64,000 nt of DNA from Candidatus Poribacteria bacterium (lineage in GTDB: Bacteria; Poribacteria; WGA-4E; WGA-3G), in NCBI GenBank assembly GCA_022827225.1, contig JAJDTJ010000097.1:1-64000 (forward strand). Reading direction: 5' to 3'. Within the stretch, counting starts at the first letter, position 1. Each line of letters begins with the position of its first letter. The translations under genes were made by a program, and so were the position numbers. This document shows, one piece after another, positions 8,852 through 15,610 of this stretch. Below the pieces are notes generated by a model. It had not been told where the DNA came from. It was given only the letters and a program-made list of their open reading frames with translations, and ran no database searches.

Positions 8852-8881
8852 ATGATATGCGTCTCGCTGTGAAAACTTTAC
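8852..8881 (-). promoter_or_regulatory. cluster promoter motif upstream of TolB-like gene
   Basis: Second copy of the 30-bp box; on the minus strand it begins GTAAAGTTTTC and ends GCATATCAT. It lies just after the small ORF 8889-8978 and about 100 nt before the TolB-like start codon, with the conserved stem-loop in between. Confidence 0.5.
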
Positions 8882-8888
8882 AACTTTT

Positions 8889-8978
8889 TTAGCGAGCGTA
8901 GACCGATGCGACTTCAGACGGCTCACCTCCTAACCAGAGCCATCTTTGGAATACTTCACGGGGTATACCTCTAAGCAT
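8889..8978 (-). CDS. 29-residue ORF sharing the sigma-factor C-terminal tail
   Basis: The ATG (8978-8976) overlaps the TAG of the preceding lipoprotein-like gene by a few bases. The C-terminal part reads LGGEPSEVASVYAR and matches the last residues of the sigma factor (IGGEPSEAVLVSSR) at DNA level. The homology continues past both stops through the 30-bp box and stem-loop. Either this is the duplicated 3' end of a lost sigma paralogue, or a small coupled peptide. No function can be given. Confidence 0.35.
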   Translation of the reverse strand: MLRGIPREVFQRWLWLGGEPSEVASVYAR

Positions 8979-9885
8979 CGTTGACCCAAGCGATAAACAT
9001 TGCTTCGTCAGCAGTATACCACAGGAGAAGTCCGGTCAGATCTGGCTCTTGAAGTGCCAGCAGAATGAGTCCTTCCTCGACACCGTATGCGTTAAAAAAG
9101 CCGCGTATCTTTTTTTTATCTCTCTCACTGTCCTCTTGAATAAAATCGGTATATCGTGCTTCAAAGGCATTGTAAGCGTTTTCGCCTTGCCCGTTGTCAA
9201 AGATCCATTTCTCCAACGTCTTCTCGGTGAACGCATGGTGGGGCGTGTCTCTGAAAGGACCATCGATGAGATGTTGGGGTTGTTGTATTTTCGGTATGTT
9301 CAGTGGGTCGCCGGGGTTCCTGGCGCAAAATATGGATAAGCCCTGATAGAGCATTAAAGCCCCTTTACCTTCTAAAATGCGCTGATGCAAATAGGCGAAA
9401 TCCTCTGCCTGTGGGTTCTGAAGAAAACCGTCAAACAAGGGACGGTAGGTTTCAGTAGGTATGGGCATCATTGTCCTTCTCCAAAACGCATCGAGCGTCT
9501 GAAATTCCGGCTCCCTTGTGAAAGTTTCTCTGAGATACGTTTTGTAGATTTCAGAGTCGATGAGGTCTCGGAGAATGCGGAAGTTATCTTCCAAAACGGT
9601 GCCTTCATAGCGGTGTCGAAGTGCTAAGAGTTCCGCTTTTTTTTGGGTGTGTATCGGTTCAGGGGGCGTGGGCGGAATGATCTCACTTTCGGAATAGGTT
9701 TTTACCTGACATTCGGGAGCATCTCTGTGAAGATGCGTCAACGTTAGCAGCTCCGCCTCTCGTCTGAGCTCGGTTTCGGTTTTTTCAGGTATTAAGGGAT
9801 CCTGCGTTTTTTCCGAACAACTTGAAGAAAAGAAAAAACTGATAACCGAAACGACGATAAAGCCCGTGATTTGAAAATATCTCAT
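8971..9885 (-). CDS. putative lipoprotein of unknown function
   Basis: This 304-residue protein has a hydrophobic N terminus ending FFFSSSC (Cys23), consistent with a lipoprotein signal. The mature chain is acidic, largely helical and rich in Glu, Arg and Pro; two similar segments (REAELLTLTHLHRD at about 42 and KKAELLALRHRYEG at about 83) look like an internal duplication. I recognise no family. Its ATG overlaps the stop of the 392-residue gene by 4 nt, so the pair is translationally coupled and likely acts together in the envelope. Confidence 0.6.
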   Translation of the reverse strand: MRYFQITGFIVVSVISFFFSSSCSEKTQDPLIPEKTETELRREAELLTLTHLHRDAPECQVKTYSESEIIPPTPPEPIHTQKKAELLALRHRYEGTVLEDNFRILRDLIDSEIYKTYLRETFTREPEFQTLDAFWRRTMMPIPTETYRPLFDGFLQNPQAEDFAYLHQRILEGKGALMLYQGLSIFCARNPGDPLNIPKIQQPQHLIDGPFRDTPHHAFTEKTLEKWIFDNGQGENAYNAFEARYTDFIQEDSERDKKKIRGFFNAYGVEEGLILLALQEPDLTGLLLWYTADEAMFIAWVNDA

Positions 9886-11060
9886 TTTGTCGCTCCCATT
9901 TGGAAAGTTCCATTGCGGTCGTAGTGCTTCTGAAGTAACTCGGCGAGTTGCGAATCTTCGGCTGCAAGTCTGCGGAGCCCCTCTTGAGGGTCGTCGCTAT
10001 TTACGATGTCCAAGGCATACTGGAGTCGCTCTGGTGGCAGTGACTCGGTAAGGAGACGTTCTATTTGTTTTTCAGTAAAGTTGTATTCTTGAAATTCAGC
10101 CCCCCCGAGTGTTAATAATTTTTCAAATTCAATGAAGTCCGCATCGTTGAGTGACTCCAAGAATTGATCAAATTCGTCGATGTCTCGCCGAGGTTGATAT
10201 ACTTCGTTTTGTTGTGTTTCGAGAGGTATTTCTTCGGTTTTCAAGGCATCTTTTCGGGACGAGACTTCTCTGAGTCGCTGCATATCCTCTGGGGCAGGTG
10301 TCGATGTTTCGGATACATTCTCAAGCGTGGGAGGCGGTGGCGTTTTTGCAAGTCGTTGCCCATTATCATCAATATAGATGATTTCATATCCCGTTGGGTG
10401 GATGCCTTGGTAAATGAGCGCAGTTTCTTCGGCTTCATCAAGCCTTTCGCCAAACAAGACTGTGCCTCTGCCTTTTCTTTTGACATAAACGCGACCGGGT
10501 GCAGTTGGAAGGAATGTCTGTTTCCCCGGTCCCGTGAAAAATCCGCCATCGACATCGGGATCGGCTTCTATAGCCGCACGGAACTGTTCATATTCCCAAA
10601 TCTTCCTGTCAATGAAGGCTTTCTTAAATGTTTCCCAATCTGTGGTCGGCGGCAGTCCAAATATATCGGAGGTCCACATTTCGGGCTGGCTTTCAAGGTC
10701 AACTAACGCCTGTCGCGCAGCCATATACCCAGAATAATCGTCATGATTTTCGATGGCAATCCCCATCTCAAAGAGCATTTGAAGCCATTCTCGCTGTGGA
10801 TATTTTTCATCGACATCGGGGTCTGCGGCGATCCATGAGAACGACGATAGCAGTGCGTCAACGTTTTGCGGACCGGTGTAGGGTTCTGCGGGGTTCCCCC
10901 CCATTTTTAAGTGTCTTTGCTCTGGACGTGTGTTTCTATTCGCCTCAAGAGTAGGAAATCCGTCTTGCGGTATTTCAGGGTGTGTCTGAAAAAAATAGAG
11001 ACAGACACATCCAATCCCCAAAGAAATCAGAATTGTCAAAAATATCACCTGACGTGTCAT
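9882..11060 (-). CDS. single-pass membrane protein of unknown function
   Basis: This 392-residue protein has one N-terminal membrane segment (residues of about 4-24, VIFLTILISLGIGCVCLYFF) and a large exported part. The exported part is Pro/Glu-rich in the middle (TPPPPTLENVSETSTPAPED) and helical at the C terminus (QIERLLTESLPPERLQYALD). AGGAGG lies before the start. Segments with a DPDVDE/DPDVDG motif occur twice. No family is recognised. Coupled by a 4-nt overlap to the following lipoprotein-like gene. Confidence 0.6.
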   Translation of the reverse strand: MTRQVIFLTILISLGIGCVCLYFFQTHPEIPQDGFPTLEANRNTRPEQRHLKMGGNPAEPYTGPQNVDALLSSFSWIAADPDVDEKYPQREWLQMLFEMGIAIENHDDYSGYMAARQALVDLESQPEMWTSDIFGLPPTTDWETFKKAFIDRKIWEYEQFRAAIEADPDVDGGFFTGPGKQTFLPTAPGRVYVKRKGRGTVLFGERLDEAEETALIYQGIHPTGYEIIYIDDNGQRLAKTPPPPTLENVSETSTPAPEDMQRLREVSSRKDALKTEEIPLETQQNEVYQPRRDIDEFDQFLESLNDADFIEFEKLLTLGGAEFQEYNFTEKQIERLLTESLPPERLQYALDIVNSDDPQEGLRRLAAEDSQLAELLQKHYDRNGTFQMGATK

Positions 11061-11146
11061 AAAAACCTCCTTCCACTGTGCAAAAGCCGGTGCTATAAAA
11101 ATGAAGTATCATATCGCCCATTTTCATAGCACCGACGCGGATGTGA

Positions 11147-11575
11147 CTAATAAAACCTCCCAGAACCGCGTCCAGAATAGCTTTGATCATCCCGGACGTG
11201 TGTAGACACAGAAAGAGACCGACCGCGTTTAAACCGGTGTTCGACGGTTCCATCGGCATGGCGGTAACCATAGACTTTCGCCCACATACTTCCGGATTCT
11301 GAGAGCGGTTCTCTGTCTTCTACAGTAATCGAAACCGATGCCCATCCACTATAAGCGTGTATGGGCGTATTTTGAAGATCGTAAACGTCGGGTACTGCCG
11401 CCGACCCGAAATTATACCAATTGTGATCGTCATCATTATCACTCAATTCCGAGTTGAGGTATAAGAATGTACCTGTGCTCACATAAACGCCAGAAATGCC
11501 ATGATCGGCAAAAAAAACGAGTGTGAGAAGTGAAAGAATGATGAATGGGGTCATCATCGATTTTCGCCTTTTCAT
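11147..11575 (-). CDS. small secreted protein, paralogue of 11668-12033
   Basis: About 142 residues. I chose the ATG at 11575 because GGAG stands 6 nt before it; the frame opens at 11590. A signal peptide (MTPFIILSLLTLVFFADHGISG) precedes a beta-rich domain. The stretch WASVSITVEDREPLSESG, then MWAKVYGYRHADGTVEHRFK, aligns with SVWIDDESLEDRGPIWVRVY in the neighbouring gene, so the two are diverged tandem duplicates. The C terminus is Ser/Arg/Gly-rich. No known family. Likely an exported beta-sandwich controlled by the cluster sigma factor. Confidence 0.55.
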   Translation of the reverse strand: MKRRKSMMTPFIILSLLTLVFFADHGISGVYVSTGTFLYLNSELSDNDDDHNWYNFGSAAVPDVYDLQNTPIHAYSGWASVSITVEDREPLSESGSMWAKVYGYRHADGTVEHRFKRGRSLSVSTHVRDDQSYSGRGSGRFY

Positions 11576-11611
11576 AATTTGCTCCATCATCTATAGAGAT
11601 AAAGAACTGAG

Positions 11612-11650
11612 GACTTAGGCACCTCTCCGCCTTTCCAATTTGCCTAAGTC
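11612..11650 (-). terminator. stem-loop between the two small secreted genes
   Basis: GACTTAGGCA (11612-11621) and TGCCTAAGTC (11641-11650) form a perfect 10-bp inverted repeat with a 19-nt loop; on the minus strand a T-rich CTCAGTTCTTTATC follows. It could act as an attenuator between the two genes. The arms differ by one base from the 10-bp core of the MITE termini (GACTTACGCA), so it might instead be a deletion derivative. Confidence 0.5.
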
Positions 11651-11667
11651 TTCAAGGACTCGGTTTC

Positions 11668-12033
11668 TTAAATCCAACCCGACGCTATGGCACCTTTTGT
11701 TGCTATCTCTGATCCCGACATTCGAGCACGCCGTTCTCGGACGGTATAACGCCTGTCTTCTCCAGAAAAATAGACGCGAACCCAAATCGGGCCCCTATCC
11801 TCTAACGATTCGTCATCAATCCAGACCGAGCAATTGCCGTACCCGACGTAGTAGCCGACGGGGGTCCTGACATTGAGTCGAACGTCATTCTTGGCAATCG
11901 CTTCAGTGTTTGTTACGCGGTGGTAGTTGTAACAGTAAACACCATCATCGTCTGCCTCGGCAATGTATAATAGGCAACCGACGATTAGGATAACAACAAA
12001 AGATGCAATCCGGGGGATGTTTTGGTGTCTCAT
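11668..12033 (-). CDS. small secreted protein of unknown function
   Basis: About 121 residues starting at 12033 (AAGGAG 7 nt upstream; an alternative ATG at 12039 sits too close to that site). A signal peptide (IASFVVILIVGCLLYIAEA) is followed by a small beta-rich domain with three Cys. The motif SVWIDDESLEDRG, then IWVRVY, is shared with the gene at 11147-11575. No known family. It lies closest to the sigma gene, behind two copies of the 30-bp box. Confidence 0.55.
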   Translation of the reverse strand: MRHQNIPRIASFVVILIVGCLLYIAEADDDGVYCYNYHRVTNTEAIAKNDVRLNVRTPVGYYVGYGNCSVWIDDESLEDRGPIWVRVYFSGEDRRYTVRERRARMSGSEIATKGAIASGWI

Positions 12034-12160
12034 TGTCATTCTCCTTCCTTATCTGTGAATTCTTGAAAGGATCTGTATATTCTCACATAACGAAAAACCC
12101 AACGTTATCGCCACAATGAAAAGACAGATCGCTTTTCGGTGATGCTTTTCGGTGATATGG

Positions 12161-12190
12161 ATAATATGCGCCTCGCTGAGAAAACTTTAG
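12161..12190 (-). promoter_or_regulatory. cluster promoter motif, proximal to small secreted gene
   Basis: Third copy of the 30-bp box; on the minus strand it begins CTAAAGTTTTC and ends GCATATTAT. It lies about 125 nt before the start at 12033. The leader contains a short tandem repeat of ATCACCGAAAAGC. Confidence 0.55.
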
Positions 12191-12242
12191 TACTTTTTTT
12201 CAAACACAGTTGAACACAGGGTCAACCGGCTGGAAATAAAAC

Positions 12243-12286
12243 AAGGGAGATTCATCAATGCGTCTTGCCACGAATGAATCTCCCTT
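12243..12286 (-). terminator. conserved stem-loop after the sigma gene
   Basis: AAGGGAGATTCAT (12243-12255) pairs perfectly over 13 bp with 12274-12286, with an 18-nt loop; on the minus strand TGTTTTATTT follows, as in an intrinsic terminator. Loop core TGCGTYTTGCCA and overall design match 8810-8847. Confidence 0.65.
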
Positions 12287-12287
12287 A

Positions 12288-12317
12288 ATGATATGCGTCT
12301 CGATGCGAAAACTTTAC
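12288..12317 (-). promoter_or_regulatory. cluster promoter motif just after the sigma gene
   Basis: Fourth copy of the 30-bp box; on the minus strand it begins GTAAAGTTTTC and ends GCATATCAT. It lies 8 nt after the sigma stop and before the stem-loop at 12243-12286. Confidence 0.5.
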
Positions 12318-12324
12318 GCTCTTT

Positions 12325-12975
12325 TTATCGAGAAGAAACCAATACGGCTTCAGACGGCTCACCTCCTATTTTTGCGTGTGCTTTTTTCAGTTTTCCGAGT
12401 GCGCTTTTCAGCAACTGGCTCACCCGTCCTTCAGAGACAGACAGCCGTTTTGCGATGTCTCGACTCGAAGCGTCGTTGAAAAACTTCTCCTCGATGACAC
12501 ACCGTTCTTTTTCAGAAAGCCTATCGAGCATCTGCGGCAAAAAAGACCGGAGTTCTTCAACTTCGATCTTTTCACAGACGTCATCTTCAAGGCTTTTCGC
12601 GGCGCAGGCTTCCGCCGTCAACACTGCGAGCAAAGGATTTGGATGGGTATCAGGTTCTGCGGGTGGATCCGAGACATACGGCGTATACTTCAACTCTTTG
12701 CGCCGTTGGGACCAGAGCCGTCCACAGACACGCGATTTCATAAACGTTATGAAACTTGCACCGCTTTCATGCTCCGGATCGTATTTCGGTTCATCTTCAA
12801 GAATCGTGAGATAGGCGATTTGACGGAAATCATCGCGCATGCCGACCAAACGTGGATGATCACATGTGGCACACCGTGCACACTGGTTGACGGATGTTTC
12901 CGCCGAAAGCGGGTTGTTCGGTTCGATATAGAACGGACATTTTGCTGAATAATGAGGACCCCTGTCGTTGAACAT
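12325..12975 (-). CDS. atypical sigma-70-family factor with Cys-rich N terminus
   Basis: This 216-residue protein starts at 12975 (AAGGAG 8 nt upstream). Residues 43-95 form a region-2-like segment (MRDDFRQIAYLTILEDEPKYD, with FITFMKSRVCGRLWSQRR). Residues of about 140-205 are a clear region 4 with helix-turn-helix: LSEKERCVIEEKFF, then SSRDIAKRLSVSEGRVSQLL. Unlike standard ECF factors it has an N-terminal cluster C13, C32, C35, C38, H40 (QCARCATCDH), which could bind zinc or sense redox state. No anti-sigma gene is adjacent. A diverged copy of the cluster box lies before it, so autoregulation is likely. Its C-terminal tail is duplicated at 8889-8978. Confidence 0.75.
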   Translation of the reverse strand: MFNDRGPHYSAKCPFYIEPNNPLSAETSVNQCARCATCDHPRLVGMRDDFRQIAYLTILEDEPKYDPEHESGASFITFMKSRVCGRLWSQRRKELKYTPYVSDPPAEPDTHPNPLLAVLTAEACAAKSLEDDVCEKIEVEELRSFLPQMLDRLSEKERCVIEEKFFNDASSRDIAKRLSVSEGRVSQLLKSALGKLKKAHAKIGGEPSEAVLVSSR

Positions 12976-13045
12976 AAGTGATCTCCTTTCAAGGGTAGAT
13001 CGATGACAGAAACTATTTTTCAACACAAACCTAAGTAACGTTAGT

Positions 13046-13075
13046 ACTATATACGTTTCAGAAAAAAAAGTTTAG
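13046..13075 (-). promoter_or_regulatory. diverged cluster motif upstream of sigma gene
   Basis: On the minus strand this reads CTAAACTTTT at one end and ACGTATATAGT at the other, exactly 30 bp apart as in the four boxes downstream, although the flanks are unrelated. It would start transcription about 65 nt before the sigma start codon. Confidence 0.45.
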
Positions 13076-13277
13076 TTTTTTTTCTCGTCGGGGTCATTGT
13101 TTGATGCAGGGGCATTTAGCTTACACATTCACTTTATAGCTGTGTATAGTCTCTTCGGTAGGAGCGAGTGTTTTTGCTTGGGTGTTTCTTCGCGCTCGCG
13201 ATCTTAAAAAAAAACGTTCACATCTGTAAACGAAAACCCAAGTCAAAACCGAAAACTAAATCGTCCTGATTTTCGAC

Positions 13278-13306
13278 TTGACAAACAACCGCAAAGCACC
13301 TACAAT
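13278..13306 (+). promoter_or_regulatory. sigma-70 promoter of the restriction-modification gene
   Basis: Perfect TTGACA (13278-13283), 17-bp spacer and TACAAT (13301-13306). Predicted transcription start near 13313, about 30 nt before the GTG start at 13343. Confidence 0.7.
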
Positions 13307-13342
13307 CGTATTAATTTCTATCCAAGCAACAGGTATATCCAA

Positions 13343-15610
13343 GTGAAAAACGACCCAACAGACTTCCTCCGCATCGGAGCGCAAAAAGGCTATATTGAAT
13401 TCCTCAATGAACGGACAACAATTCGTTATATCGCACCCGACAAAAAATATCGATTTACCGACCCCGAAGAACAGGTCCGTGCAAGATTTTATGTCGAATT
13501 AATCGAGCATTTTCAATACTCTCAAAACCGAATAGATTTAGAGGTAACTGTCCCACGCAGGACACCTTCTGACCTCGCCGACATCGTCGTTTTCCGAGAC
13601 GATGACAAGAAAGATCCTTTCATTGTGGTTGAGTGCAAAAAGGTGGAAACTTCTGAGGCAGAATTCGATCAGGCGATTGAACAGGCTTTTGGAAACTGTA
13701 ACTCTTTGGGTGGACATTACACTGTTGTCGTTGCAGGAAATACGCGTAGATCCTTCGATGTCAAAAACTATAAACCGCGTGAACGGACAGAAAATATCAT
13801 CGCCGATCCGCCGATAGGATACGGCAAAGTCGAAGAATGGCGATATCTAAAAGGGATTGAGCGTTCGGAACTCTCCGTTATCGAAAGGAGCGACCTCATT
13901 CGTGTCCTTGAGAAATGCCACCAAACGCTCTGGCAAGGCGGCAAATTCGCACCTACACAAGCATTTGATGAACTCGCCAAAATCCTTTTCATTAAAATCC
14001 GGGATGAAAAGAAATCACGATTAAAAGGTAAGCCTTATGATTTTCAGATTAAGACGCATGAAAACGCTGAATCTGTTGCGAAGCGGATTAACGCACTCTA
14101 TCAAGACGCAAAAGCACAAGACCCAGAAGTGTTCACGGAGAATATTGAAATTGATGCAAACAGGCTGTTTTCTGTCGTCAATCATCTGCAGGGGATTAGC
14201 CTCAACCAGACCGATTTGGACGTGAAAGGCGTTGCCTTTGAACGGTTCTTAGGCAATTTTTTTAAGGGCGAAACCGGACAGTTTTTCACGCCACGCGAAG
14301 TCGTTGAGTTTATGGTTAATATGGTTACGCCGCACCATGAAGAACTCATCCTCGATCCTGCCTGCGGTTCCGGCGGTTTTCTGCTGCATGCCATGGATTA
14401 CATCCGAAAACAGGCATCAGACTACTACGACAAAGAAAGTCGAGAACATTATCTTCATTGGCACGATTTCGCTGAAAAGCGACTCTTTGGCATCGAAGTC
14501 AATGACTCTATTGCCCGCGTCGCAAAGATGAATATGATTATCCATGATGACGGGCATAGCAATGTCATCAGCAATGATGCACTCGTCGGTTTTGATACGC
14601 TCCGCGACCAACACAGCAGTTTTGAAAAAGATAAATTTGATGTAATCCTTACGAACCCACCTTTCGGCGCAGACATCAAAAAGACCGAATTACCTTATCT
14701 TGAAAACTATGAACTTGGCAAAGGCAAAACTTCTCGAAAGACTGAAATTTTGTTTCTTGAACGCTGTTTCGACTTTCTCAAATGGGAGACAGGAAAACTC
14801 GCTATTATTCTACCGGATGGAATTTTGACGAATTCCTCACTGCAAGATGTCCGCGATTACATTGAACGGCATTTCAAAATCCGCGCCGTTGTCTCACTCC
14901 CACAGATCGCTTTCTCGCATTACGGTGCCGGTGTTAAAACGTCCATTCTGTTCCTCCAAAAGTTATCGAAACAGGAATATGAACGCTATCAAGCCGCTAT
15001 CAATCAGATTACCAAAAAGAACGAGGCGATCTATGTCCCCCGGATTGAAGCGCTTGAAGATGAACGAAAGTCTATCGTCGCAAAAGGCTCTCCAGCACAA
15101 GTTGATTTAACAGAAACTTATAGACAGCAATTCATGACTATTTTGGACAGTATTGATGCCTTAAATCAGAAACTCGGCAAAACGCCATCAAAAACGGTTC
15201 AAAGACTCAGTGCCTTTTTCTTCCCAGAAATTGAGTCCACACTCACCACAGAATTTGAATTGTTTGACGCGAAAGCTGCCCGCGTGGAACTCAAGGCGCA
15301 GACAAACAAACTGAACGCGCTGGAGAAGGAATATAAAGCGGCATTCAAAGCAGCAGCCGATCCGGAATGGGAAAGCGAAATCAAGGCAGGATACAAGGAG
15401 CAGATTGACGTTGTAAAAGAGGAATGGGAAGATAAGAACACAGAGGACATCCGCGAGTGGGTTCGGGAAAACGCCAATCATCCGATCTTCATGGCAATTG
15501 CTGAGCGTATTGGCTACGACGCAACCGGACGAAAAGACGATGTTAACGATCTCAACACGATCTGTGAAGAATATCACAAGTTCATTGAGAACCCGGATTT
15601 TTTTCCGTAA
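13343..15610 (+). CDS. restriction-modification protein: HsdR_N-type nuclease domain + N6-adenine methylase
   Basis: This 755-residue protein starts with GTG. Residues 1-150 resemble the N-terminal domain of type I R subunits and contain a PD-(D/E)XK-type nuclease core: D80 in LADIVVF, then E97-C-K99 in IVVECKK. From about 170 it is a HsdM-type methylase: helical N domain, FFKGETGQFFTPREVVEFM, SAM motif I LDPACGSGGF near residue 340, and catalytic NPPF near residue 440. The C-terminal region is coiled-coil rich. It ends at a T7 run, after which the specificity part continues in the -1 frame. No separate HsdR motor is present, so the arrangement resembles a one-polypeptide R-M-S (type IIG/IIC-like) enzyme rather than type I. 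Confidence 0.85.
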   Translation: MKNDPTDFLRIGAQKGYIEFLNERTTIRYIAPDKKYRFTDPEEQVRARFYVELIEHFQYSQNRIDLEVTVPRRTPSDLADIVVFRDDDKKDPFIVVECKKVETSEAEFDQAIEQAFGNCNSLGGHYTVVVAGNTRRSFDVKNYKPRERTENIIADPPIGYGKVEEWRYLKGIERSELSVIERSDLIRVLEKCHQTLWQGGKFAPTQAFDELAKILFIKIRDEKKSRLKGKPYDFQIKTHENAESVAKRINALYQDAKAQDPEVFTENIEIDANRLFSVVNHLQGISLNQTDLDVKGVAFERFLGNFFKGETGQFFTPREVVEFMVNMVTPHHEELILDPACGSGGFLLHAMDYIRKQASDYYDKESREHYLHWHDFAEKRLFGIEVNDSIARVAKMNMIIHDDGHSNVISNDALVGFDTLRDQHSSFEKDKFDVILTNPPFGADIKKTELPYLENYELGKGKTSRKTEILFLERCFDFLKWETGKLAIILPDGILTNSSLQDVRDYIERHFKIRAVVSLPQIAFSHYGAGVKTSILFLQKLSKQEYERYQAAINQITKKNEAIYVPRIEALEDERKSIVAKGSPAQVDLTETYRQQFMTILDSIDALNQKLGKTPSKTVQRLSAFFFPEIESTLTTEFELFDAKAARVELKAQTNKLNALEKEYKAAFKAAADPEWESEIKAGYKEQIDVVKEEWEDKNTEDIREWVRENANHPIFMAIAERIGYDATGRKDDVNDLNTICEEYHKFIENPDFFP
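15598..15604 (+). other. T7 slippery heptamer at the M/S junction
   Basis: The last M codons read GAT TTT TTT CCG TAA, so T TTT TTT is in the exact phase of a -1 slippery heptamer. Shifting -1 here joins the methylase to the specificity frame without a stop. A one-base length change of the homopolymer would do the same. Confidence 0.65.

Noticed and set aside
12293-12948. Plus-strand ORFs overlapping the sigma gene
   Set aside because: The minus-strand frame has clear sigma region 4 homology and a ribosome site; the plus frames have neither.
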